A DNA stretch of 64,000 nucleotides. Origin: Janthinobacterium psychrotolerans (lineage in GTDB: Bacteria; Pseudomonadota; Gammaproteobacteria; Burkholderiales; Burkholderiaceae_D). The translations under genes were made by a program, and so were the position numbers. Of this stretch, positions 56,964-64,000 are shown in pieces (the stretch's first letter is position 1; every line of letters starts with the position of its first letter). The notes below the pieces were generated by a model, which saw only the letters and a list, made by a program, of their open reading frames with translations, was not told the origin of the DNA and did not search any database. The stretch is from NCBI RefSeq assembly GCF_001677885.1, contig NZ_LOCQ01000053.1, forward strand, positions 1 through 64,000. The letters run 5' to 3'.

Positions 56964-57648
56964 CGGCCTCGTAGCGTCGCAAACCGTCAAGATCGAGCAC
57001 GCGGATGCCGCCGTAATCGAGCCGCAACAAGCCCTGTTTTTCCAGCACCTGCAAGGCCTGGTTGGCGCGCTGGCGCGAGGAGCCCGACAGCAGGCCGATC
57101 TCCTCCTGCGACAGCTGCACCAGGGTGTCCACGCCAGGATACAGATGCGAGTTGAACATCGACGCCAGGCAGCGCGCCACGCGCGTGTTCAGGTCCAGCA
57201 GGCGGTCGTTTTCCACCATGCCGATAAACTGGCCCAGGCGCTCGTTCAACTGCATCAGCAAAAAGCGCGTGAATGGCAGGCTGGTATCGAGCAGCCAGTG
57301 AAAGGTCGCTGCCGGCAGGCGCGCCACGCGCGTGTCGCGCAGGGCCATGGTGTCGTATTTGCGGATCTCGTTTTTCAGCAAGGAACCTTCGCCAAACCAG
57401 CTGCCCGGCGGCACGCCGATAAAGGTCATGGCCTTGCCGGAAGCGGAAAAATTATTCATCTTGACCATGCCGCTGATCACGCCGATCCAGTACTCGGCCG
57501 GCTCGCCCTTGCGGCAGACAAAGCCGCCTTTCGGCACGAACGCTTCCACGGTATCGGCTTCCACGCGCGCCAATTGATCTGCGTCAAGTAACTGCGCCCA
57601 GTTGGCCGCGCGCACGGCGTTTTTGAGACTGATATCGGCTGATTTCAT
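56950..57648 (-). CDS. Crp/Fnr family transcriptional regulator
   Basis: A 232-residue regulator. The N-terminal cyclic-nucleotide-binding beta-roll (FVCRKGEPAEYWIGVISGM, then GSWFGEGSLLKNEIRK) is followed by a dimerisation helix (about 120-145) and a winged helix (LSQEEIGLLSGSSRQRANQA). It lacks the four N-terminal cysteines of Fnr, so oxygen sensing by a 4Fe-4S cluster is unlikely. The ATG at 57648 was chosen; the open frame extends upstream through the divergent promoter region. It is the first gene of the probable eight-gene operon and is divergent from an acyl-CoA ligase. Confidence 0.9.
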   Translation of the reverse strand: MKSADISLKNAVRAANWAQLLDADQLARVEADTVEAFVPKGGFVCRKGEPAEYWIGVISGMVKMNNFSASGKAMTFIGVPPGSWFGEGSLLKNEIRKYDTMALRDTRVARLPAATFHWLLDTSLPFTRFLLMQLNERLGQFIGMVENDRLLDLNTRVARCLASMFNSHLYPGVDTLVQLSQEEIGLLSGSSRQRANQALQVLEKQGLLRLDYGGIRVLDLDGLRRYEADDAT

Positions 57649-57803
57649 TTGTGCGATGCACCATCGAAAAGTGGGCAAATGTCCCCGAAAAGACAACTCG
57701 TCATTCCTACGCAAGCTACTATCATTGCACAAACGCCTTACACATAAAAACACAGAGTGCCACACAACGAGGTGGCGCCTGAGACACGCAACAGGAGACA
57801 CTG

Positions 57804-59753
57804 GTGCAAAACAACACAGCAATGCCGACTTTTCCCCGGCGCCTGGTGCAGCATGGCGCCGTTCGTCCCGACAAACCGGCCTTCCGCGAAAAATACCTGG
57901 GCATCTGGCAAACCTGGACCTGGCAGGACGTCAACGCCGAGGTGCGGGCGCTGGCCTGTGGCCTGGCCGCCATCGGTTTCCAGCGCGGCATGAACCTGGC
58001 CATTATCGGCGACAACCGCCCGCGCCTGTACTGGGCCATGCTGGCTGCGCAAAGCCTCGGTGGCGTGCCGGTGCCGCTGTACCAGGATGCGCCGGCCGCC
58101 GACATGGCCTATGTGCTGCAGGACGCGCATATCCAGTATGCCATCGTCGAAGACCAGGAACAGGTCGACAAGCTGCTTGAACTGAAAGCCCTGTATCCGC
58201 ACGTGGCCCATATCGCCTATGACGATGAACGCGGCATGCGCCACTACCACCAGCCCGAACTGATTTCGTTTGCCGGCCTGCAGGCGCTGGGCCGCGAATA
58301 CGACCGCGACCATCCGGGCTTTTTCGAAGCGGCCGTGGAAGCGGGCCGCGGCACTGATTCCGCCGTGATCCTGTACACCTCGGGCACCACCGGCAAACCG
58401 AAGGGCGTGTGCCAGAGCCATACTGCGCTGCTCTGTGCCGGTGAAGGCGGCGTCGCCTTCGACAAGCTGACCGACAACGAAGACATCCTGTCCTACCTGC
58501 CGATGGCCTGGGTCGGCGACTGCCTGTTTTCGCTGGCGCAGGCGATGGTGGCGGGCTTCACCGTCAACTGCCCCGAGTCCGGCGACACGGTGATGATCGA
58601 CATGCGCGAAATCGGTCCGACCTGCTATTTTGCGCCGCCGCGCGTGTTTGAAAACATGCTCACCAGCGTGATGATACGGATGGAAGACGCCAGCAGCATC
58701 AAGCGCCGTATCTTCAGCCATTTCATGGACGTGGCCAAGCGCTGCGGCGCGCAGATACTGGACGGCAAGCAGGTCTCGCTTGCTGATCGCCTCAGTTACC
58801 AAGTGGGCAATGTGCTGGTCTATGGTCCCCTGAAAAACGTGCTGGGCCTGTCGCGCGTGCGCGTGGCCTACACCGCCGGCGCCGCCATCGGCCCCGACCT
58901 GTTCCGCTTCTACCGCTCGATCGGCGTCAACCTCAAGCAGCTGTACGGCTCGACCGAAACCTGCGCCTACGTATGTTTGCAACCGGACGGCAATATCAAG
59001 TTCGACAGCGTCGGCCTGCCGGCGCCTGGCGTGGAAGTCAAGCTGGCGGCCAATGGCGAAGTGCTGGTCAAGTCGCAGGCGACCATGAGCGGCTACTACC
59101 ATCGCCCCGAGGCCACCGCTGAAGTAATCGACGCCGACGGCTATTTTCATACCGGCGACGCGGGCGTGTTCGACAGCGAAGGCCACCTGAAAATCATCGA
59201 CCGCGCGGCCGATGTCGGCAAGCTCAATTGCGGCGCCATCTTCGCGCCCAACTATATCGAAAACAAGCTCAAGTTCTTCCCCTTTATCAAGGAAGTGGTG
59301 GCCTTTGGCCATGGCCGCGACCAGGTCTGCGCCTTTATCAATATCGATATCGAAGCGGTCGGCAACTGGTCCGAACGGCGCGGCATCGCGTACGCCGGCT
59401 ATACCGACCTGGCCGCGCGCGAAGAGACCTATGGCCTGATCCGCGACTGCATCGAGCAGGTCAACGCGGAACTGGCGGCCGATCCGCTGATGGACCGCAC
59501 GCAGATCCACCGCTTCCTGGTACTGCACAAGGAGCTCGACCCCGATGACGACGAACTGACGCGCACGCGCAAGGTGCGCCGCAAGTTCATCGCCGAAAAA
59601 TACGCGGTGCTGATCGCAGCGCTGTACGAAGGCAAGACCTCGCAGTTCATCGAGACCCAGGTCAAGTTCGAGGATGGCCGCACTGGTTCCACCAGCGCCG
59701 ACCTGCAGATCTGGAGCAGCAAAACCTGGCCGGCCCTGGGCCTGGCGGCATGA
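57804..59753 (+). CDS. AMP-dependent acyl-CoA synthetase/ligase
   Basis: A 649-residue ANL-family ligase that forms an acyl-AMP then acyl-CoA. The AMP motif YTSGTTGKPKGVCQSH lies near residue 190, the A5-type motif is YGSTETCAY, and A7/A8 segments include YFHTGDAG and the hinge lysine region. The length and N terminus are of the long-chain fatty acyl-CoA (FadD15-like) type. The GTG start at 57804 has AGGAG upstream. The stop overlaps the start of livG (ATGATGG), so the ligase and transporter are coupled: imported carboxylate substrate would be activated at once. Confidence 0.92.
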   Translation: MQNNTAMPTFPRRLVQHGAVRPDKPAFREKYLGIWQTWTWQDVNAEVRALACGLAAIGFQRGMNLAIIGDNRPRLYWAMLAAQSLGGVPVPLYQDAPAADMAYVLQDAHIQYAIVEDQEQVDKLLELKALYPHVAHIAYDDERGMRHYHQPELISFAGLQALGREYDRDHPGFFEAAVEAGRGTDSAVILYTSGTTGKPKGVCQSHTALLCAGEGGVAFDKLTDNEDILSYLPMAWVGDCLFSLAQAMVAGFTVNCPESGDTVMIDMREIGPTCYFAPPRVFENMLTSVMIRMEDASSIKRRIFSHFMDVAKRCGAQILDGKQVSLADRLSYQVGNVLVYGPLKNVLGLSRVRVAYTAGAAIGPDLFRFYRSIGVNLKQLYGSTETCAYVCLQPDGNIKFDSVGLPAPGVEVKLAANGEVLVKSQATMSGYYHRPEATAEVIDADGYFHTGDAGVFDSEGHLKIIDRAADVGKLNCGAIFAPNYIENKLKFFPFIKEVVAFGHGRDQVCAFINIDIEAVGNWSERRGIAYAGYTDLAAREETYGLIRDCIEQVNAELAADPLMDRTQIHRFLVLHKELDPDDDELTRTRKVRRKFIAEKYAVLIAALYEGKTSQFIETQVKFEDGRTGSTSADLQIWSSKTWPALGLAA

Positions 59754-60583
59754 TGGAGCACGGCACGATGCTAATGAACGAACCCGACGTCCACTTCGGC
59801 GCGCAGCGCAAGACCGGCCCCGTGATCCTGGACCTGAAAAATATCTCGCTGTCCTTTGGCGGTGTGAAAGCGCTGACCGATATCTCGTTCGACGTCAAGC
59901 AGCACGAGATACGCGCCATCATCGGCCCCAATGGCGCCGGCAAAAGCTCGATGCTCAACGTGATCAACGGCGTCTATCGCCCGCAGCAGGGCGAGATCAT
60001 CTACCGCGGCGAACACCGGCGCGGCATGGACTGCTACGAGGCCGCCAAGTCCGGCATCGCGCGCACGTTCCAGAATATCGCGCTGTTCAAGGGCATGACG
60101 GTGCTGGACAACATCATGACGGGCCGTAACCTGAAAATGAAATCGAACTTCCTGCTGCAGGCCCTGTACTGGGGACCGGCGCGGCGCGAAGAAATCGAAC
60201 ACCGCAAGAAGGCCGAGGAAATCATCGACTTCCTGGAGATCCAGGCGATCCGCAAGACCCCGGTCGGCCGTCTGCCCTACGGCCTGCAAAAGCGCGTCGA
60301 ACTGGGCCGCGCACTGGTGGCCGAACCGGAGATTTTGCTGCTCGACGAACCGATGGCCGGCATGAACGTGGAAGAAAAACAGGACATGTGCCGCTTCATC
60401 CTCGACGTCAACGACCAGCTGGGCACGACCATTGTACTGATCGAGCACGACATGGGCGTGGTGATGGATATCTCGGACCGGGTGGTGGTGCTCGACTACG
60501 GCCGCAAGATCGGCGACGGCACGCCGGACGAGGTGCGCAGCAACCAGGATGTCATCAACGCCTACTTGGGTGTAGCCCACTAG
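59750..60583 (+). CDS. livG: Branched-chain amino acid-type ABC transporter ATP-binding protein
   Basis: A 277-residue LivG-type ATPase. The Walker A GPNGAGKSS lies near residue 59, the atypical signature LPYGLQKRVELGRAL matches LivG, and Walker B is ILLLDEPMAGM. The C-terminal extension typical of LivG is present (YGRKIGDGTPDEVRSN). Its ATG overlaps the ligase stop (59750-59753). A livF partner is not in the window and would be expected past 64000. The symbol reflects family, not proven substrate. Confidence 0.9.
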   Translation: MMEHGTMLMNEPDVHFGAQRKTGPVILDLKNISLSFGGVKALTDISFDVKQHEIRAIIGPNGAGKSSMLNVINGVYRPQQGEIIYRGEHRRGMDCYEAAKSGIARTFQNIALFKGMTVLDNIMTGRNLKMKSNFLLQALYWGPARREEIEHRKKAEEIIDFLEIQAIRKTPVGRLPYGLQKRVELGRALVAEPEILLLDEPMAGMNVEEKQDMCRFILDVNDQLGTTIVLIEHDMGVVMDISDRVVVLDYGRKIGDGTPDEVRSNQDVINAYLGVAH

Positions 60584-60602
60584 CACCAGACCAGGGATAA
60601 CA

Positions 60603-61505
60603 ATGAATATCAATTTTTTCTTTGAAGTACTGATCGGCGGCCTGCTGTCGGGCGTGATGTATGCGCTGGTGGCGATCGGCTTCGTGCTGATCTACAAGGC
60701 CTCGGGCGTATTCAATTTTGCGCAGGGAGCGATGGTGTTTTTCGCCGCCCTCACCTGCGTCGGCATCATGGACAAGTTCGGCCTGTCGCTGTGGCTGGCC
60801 ATCCCCTTGACGATGGTCGCCATGATCGTCTTGGGCATGGCGATCGAGCGGGTGGTGCTGCGCCCGCTGGTGAACCAGCCCGAGATCACGCTGTTCATGG
60901 CCACCATCGGCCTGGCGTTCTTTATCGAAGGTCTGGCGCAGCTGATGTGGGGCTCGCAGGTACACAAGCTGGACCTGCCGATCGAAGACGTGCCGATGCA
61001 GTTCCTGATGGATAACTTCAACATCATCATCTCGCAGTTCGACGTGGTGGCGGCCGGCATCTGCGCGCTGCTGGTGATCTGCCTGGCGCTGCTGTTCTCG
61101 AAAACCAAGGTCGGCCGCGCCCTGCGCGCGGTGGCCGACGACCACCAGGCGGCGCTGGCCGTGGGCATTCCGCTGCAGCGCATCTGGGCCGTGGTATGGG
61201 GCGTGGCGGGTTTGGTGGCGATGGTGGCGGGCCTGTTGTGGGGCGCGCGCAACGGGGTGCAGTTCGCGCTGACCTTTATCGCCTTGAAAGCCCTGCCGGT
61301 GCTGATCCTCGGCGGCTTTACCTCGGTGCCAGGCGCCATCGTCGGCGGCCTGATCATCGGCGCGTCCGAAAAGCTGGCCGAAGTGTATATCGGCCCGATG
61401 GTGGGCGGCGGCATCGAAGGCTGGTTCCCGTATGTGCTGGCCCTGCTGTTCCTGCTGGTGCGCCCGGAAGGCCTGTTCGGCGAAAAAATCATCCGCCGAA
61501 TATAA
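60603..61505 (+). CDS. livH: Branched-chain amino acid-type ABC transporter permease
   Basis: A 300-residue integral membrane permease with eight or more helices. It begins FFFEVLIGGLLSGVMYALVA and contains the LivH-type EAA-like region ALRAVADDHQAALAVGIPLQ. It pairs with LivM in the membrane. It starts 19 bases after livG and ends 80 bases before livM, with a REP-like repeat in that gap. Confidence 0.92.
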   Translation: MNINFFFEVLIGGLLSGVMYALVAIGFVLIYKASGVFNFAQGAMVFFAALTCVGIMDKFGLSLWLAIPLTMVAMIVLGMAIERVVLRPLVNQPEITLFMATIGLAFFIEGLAQLMWGSQVHKLDLPIEDVPMQFLMDNFNIIISQFDVVAAGICALLVICLALLFSKTKVGRALRAVADDHQAALAVGIPLQRIWAVVWGVAGLVAMVAGLLWGARNGVQFALTFIALKALPVLILGGFTSVPGAIVGGLIIGASEKLAEVYIGPMVGGGIEGWFPYVLALLFLLVRPEGLFGEKIIRRI

Positions 61506-61520
61506 GCCCAGACAAAGATC

Positions 61521-61554
61521 CGTAGGTCGGATTAGCCGAAGGCGTAATCCGACA
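61521..61554 (+). repeat. GTAG-headed palindromic repeat (REP-like), copy e
   Basis: A single A-type copy (CGTAGGTCGGATTAGCC, ending GTAATCCGACA) inside the livH-livM gap of the operon. Its hairpin may stabilise or adjust the transcript downstream. Confidence 0.85.
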
Positions 61555-61585
61555 AACACCCCCACAGCCGCAAAGGACACACCCC

Positions 61586-62644
61586 ATGATCTACCGTGAA
61601 GCCGGACAATTCAAGACCAGCTACCAGGACGACAACCAGATCTTCCCGATCCGCCAGGACCGCCTGGCGCTGACGGCGACCCTGATCGCCGCCGTGTTCC
61701 TGCTGCCGTATTTTGCCTCGCCCTACATCCTGTCGGCGATCATGATCCCCTTCCTGATCTTCGCGCTGGCGGCCCTGGGGCTGAACATTTTGACCGGCTA
61801 CGCCGGCCAGCTCTCGCTCGGCACCGCCGCCTTTATGGCCGTCGGCGCGTTTGCCTCGTATAACTTCATGGCGCGCCTGCCCGGCCTGCCGCTGCTGGTG
61901 TCGTTCATCCTGGGCGGCCTGTGCGCTGCCATGGTCGGCATCGCGTTTGGCCTGCCGTCCCTGCGCATCCGCGGCTTCTACCTGGCCGCCTCGACCCTGG
62001 CGACGCAGTTCTTTGTCGTCTGGTGCCTGACCAAGATCCCGTACCTGACCAACTACAGCTCCTCGGGCGTGGTGACGGTGCAGGGCATGCAGATCCTCGG
62101 CTACCAGTTCGATACGCCGCAAAGCAAATACCTGCTGGTGCTGGCCATCGTGGCGGGCATGGCGCTCTTGGCCAAGAACATGATCCGCTCCAACGTGGGC
62201 CGCTCGTGGATGGCGGTGCGCGACATGGACATGGCGGCCGAAGTGATCGGTTTCAGGCTGATGCGCACCAAGCTGCTGGCGTTTGCCGTCAGCTCGTTCT
62301 ACTGCGGCGTGGCCGGCGCCCTGTATGCCTACGCCTACCTGGGCACGGTGGAGCCGGAAGCGTACAACCTCGACCTGTCGTTCCGCATCCTGTTCATGAT
62401 CATTATCGGCGGCGTCGGCTCCATCCTCGGCTCCTTCCTTGGCGCCGCCTTTATCGTGCTGCTGCCGGTGTTTTTGAACATCGTCGCCCACGGCCTGTCG
62501 CTGCCCACCAGCGTGGCCTCGAACCTGGAACTGATGGTGTTTGGCGCGCTGATCATTTTCTTCCTGATCGTCGAGCCGCACGGCCTGGCCAGGCTGTGGC
62601 AGATCGCGAAAGAGAAATTGCGGCTCTGGCCTTTCCCGCACTAG
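61586..62644 (+). CDS. livM: Branched-chain amino acid-type ABC transporter permease
   Basis: A 352-residue permease with about ten helices. The LivM motif LNILTGYAGQLSLGTAAFMA lies near residue 70 and the EAA-like segment RSWMAVRDMDMAAEVIGF is present. Length matches LivM (about 350). Together with livH it forms the transmembrane pathway. It begins 80 bases after livH. Confidence 0.92.
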   Translation: MIYREAGQFKTSYQDDNQIFPIRQDRLALTATLIAAVFLLPYFASPYILSAIMIPFLIFALAALGLNILTGYAGQLSLGTAAFMAVGAFASYNFMARLPGLPLLVSFILGGLCAAMVGIAFGLPSLRIRGFYLAASTLATQFFVVWCLTKIPYLTNYSSSGVVTVQGMQILGYQFDTPQSKYLLVLAIVAGMALLAKNMIRSNVGRSWMAVRDMDMAAEVIGFRLMRTKLLAFAVSSFYCGVAGALYAYAYLGTVEPEAYNLDLSFRILFMIIIGGVGSILGSFLGAAFIVLLPVFLNIVAHGLSLPTSVASNLELMVFGALIIFFLIVEPHGLARLWQIAKEKLRLWPFPH

Positions 62645-62697
62645 TTTTGCAGTCGATGTCGGTTGAATTGAAAATCAATAAAACAAGAGGAGACACA

Positions 62698-64000
62698 ATG
62701 AAACACATCAAATCGCTCATGCTGGCCACCGCCTTTGCCACCGCAGGCTTCACGATCGCCGGTACAGCCCAGGCGCAAGCCCAGGACCAGTACATCGCCC
62801 TGCCGTCCTACCGTGTGGGGCCGTATGCGGCCGGCGGCTCGGGCTTTTACGGCGGCATCATCGACTACTTCAACCTGGTCAACCAGGCCGGCGGCGTCAA
62901 TGGCGTCAAGATCAGCTGGGAAGAATGTGAAACCGAATACAACCCCTCGCGCGGCGTGGAGTGCTACGAGCGCCTGAAAACCAAGCAGGGCGGCGCCACC
63001 CTGGTCGAGACCCTGTCGACCGGCGTCGCCTACGGCATCCTCGACCGCGTGGCGCAGGACAAGATCCCGATGACCATGATCGGCTACGGCCGCTCGGACG
63101 CCGCCAACGGCAAGGTCTTCCCGTATGTGTACCCCTTGATCTCCAGCTACTGGAGCCAGGCCGCCGGCATGATCAAATACCTGGGCGACAAGGAAGGCGG
63201 CATGGACAAGCTCAAAGGCAAGAAGATCGTCCACCTGTACCACGACTCGGCCTTCGGCAAGGAGCCGATGCCGGTGCTCGAGGCGCTGTCGAAACAGTAT
63301 GGCTTCGAGCTGATCAAGATTCCCGTCGCGCCACCGGGCAGCGAACAGCAGTCGCAATGGCTGCAGATCCGCCAGGCCAAACCCGATCACGTGATCCTGT
63401 GGGGCTGGGGGGTGATGAATTCGGTGGCCATCAAGACGGCGCAGCGCAACGGTTTTCCGCGTGAAAAAATGCTCGGCGTCTGGTGGGCCGGCTCGGAAGA
63501 AGACACGATCCCGTCGGGCGACGCCGCCAAGGGCTACAGCGCGATGACCTTCAATACGCCGGGCACCTACCCGGTGCTCGACGATATCCGCAAAAAGCTC
63601 TACGCGTCCGGCAAGGGCAACCTGGCCGACCAGTCGCGCATCGGTTCGGTCTACCACATGCGCGGCGTGACAGCCGCCATCCTGTGGGTCGAGGCGATCC
63701 GCACGGCACAGGAAAAATTCGGCAAGGGCAAACCGGTCACGGGCGAGCAGATGCGCTGGGGCCTGGAAAACCTGAACGTCGACGACGCGCGCCAGAAAGC
63801 CGTCGGCGCGCTGGGCATGTTCCCCACCGTGAAAACCAGCTGCGACGACCATGAAGGTTCGGGCGCCGTGAAAGTGCAGCAGTGGGATGGCAAGAAATGG
63901 TCCGCCATCACGCCGAAATGGATCGTCGGCGACAAGGCGCTGGTGCGCAAGCTGGTCGATGAATCGTCGGGCAAGTACGCGGAAGAGAAGAAGATCACGC
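62698..64000 (+). CDS. ABC transporter substrate-binding protein (Liv-type), 3' end beyond window
   Basis: Starts MKHIKSLMLATAFATAGFTI with a signal peptide cut near AQA, preceded by AGGAG seven bases upstream. At least 434 codons are open and no stop is seen before 64000, so it is truncated by the window edge. The fold is type I periplasmic binding protein (Peripla_BP_6): GFYGGIIDYFNLVNQAGGVN at the N terminus and VHLYHDSAFGKEPMPVLEAL later. It delivers the substrate to LivHM; which acyl compound or amino acid is not readable, though coupling to the ligase suggests a carboxylate. Confidence 0.9.
   Translation, partial: MKHIKSLMLATAFATAGFTIAGTAQAQAQDQYIALPSYRVGPYAAGGSGFYGGIIDYFNLVNQAGGVNGVKISWEECETEYNPSRGVECYERLKTKQGGATLVETLSTGVAYGILDRVAQDKIPMTMIGYGRSDAANGKVFPYVYPLISSYWSQAAGMIKYLGDKEGGMDKLKGKKIVHLYHDSAFGKEPMPVLEALSKQYGFELIKIPVAPPGSEQQSQWLQIRQAKPDHVILWGWGVMNSVAIKTAQRNGFPREKMLGVWWAGSEEDTIPSGDAAKGYSAMTFNTPGTYPVLDDIRKKLYASGKGNLADQSRIGSVYHMRGVTAAILWVEAIRTAQEKFGKGKPVTGEQMRWGLENLNVDDARQKAVGALGMFPTVKTSCDDHEGSGAVKVQQWDGKKWSAITPKWIVGDKALVRKLVDESSGKYAEEKKIT

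Noticed and set aside
57648-57733. Inverted TTTGTGC/GCACAAA pair in the Crp-ligase intergenic region as a Crp site
   Set aside because: The arms are about 70 bases apart and do not form a Crp/Fnr-type dyad.

Overview
The window looks like a chromosomal segment of a GC-rich betaproteobacterium, most likely Burkholderiales/Oxalobacteraceae (Janthinobacterium/Massilia-like). The reasons are gene content (phasin-phaA-phaB, cytochrome c5, minCDE, hemA-prfA-prmC, proteobacterial gshA, kup, ettA) and strong GC3 bias, which produces long antisense shadow frames. The genus is an inference from protein similarity recalled from memory, not from a search.

Bases 1-4292 are the right part of a mobile island of visibly lower GC. 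A tyrosine integrase (4129-2858) sits beside the 3' end of tRNA-Arg(CCG) (4293-4368). Further left are an AlpA-like excisionase/regulator, a badly decayed IS66-type transposase fragment, a 26-codon ORF overlapping a P4-type SF3 helicase/primase gene, and a cluster of TGGTCA repeats that may be its replication sites. The left end of the island lies outside the window; no second copy of the tRNA 3' end was seen.

From 4.4 to 27 kb there is ordinary chromosome: a membrane-anchored cytochrome c, a chemotaxis receptor, two tandem M13 metallopeptidases, an LTxxQ-like periplasmic protein with a terminator-like hairpin in its leader, an S41 protease, a KAS III enzyme, a CPA2 antiporter, FadH, an SRPBCC protein, a DUF2721 membrane protein, Lrp plus proline iminopeptidase divergent from a LysE exporter, and a PHB block (phasin, phaA, phaB). 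At 26.4-28.0 kb an intact metR with a perfect MetR-type site faces a metE gene collapsed by several internal deletions.

From 28 to 49 kb come minCDE, an OmpR-type regulator, hemA-prfA-dsbB-prmC, gshA, a histone-deacetylase-family amidohydrolase, a LytS/LytTR-type two-component system, ohr, elaA and an ATP-pyrophosphatase, an FKBP lipoprotein, kup, rarD, ettA and an OmpA-like porin. From 57.65 down to 49.3 kb eight minus-strand genes are packed as one likely operon (Crp/Fnr regulator, DUF4132 protein, glycosyltransferase, aminopeptidase P, 82-aa protein, MgtC, DUF924, DUF2520). Divergent from it, an acyl-CoA ligase is translationally coupled to a Liv-type ABC transporter (livG-livH-livM-binding protein), cut by the window end.

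Six copies of a roughly 35-bp GTAG-headed palindromic repeat (REP-like) lie in intergenic regions, two as head-to-head pairs. No rRNA, CRISPR array or intact insertion sequence was found.
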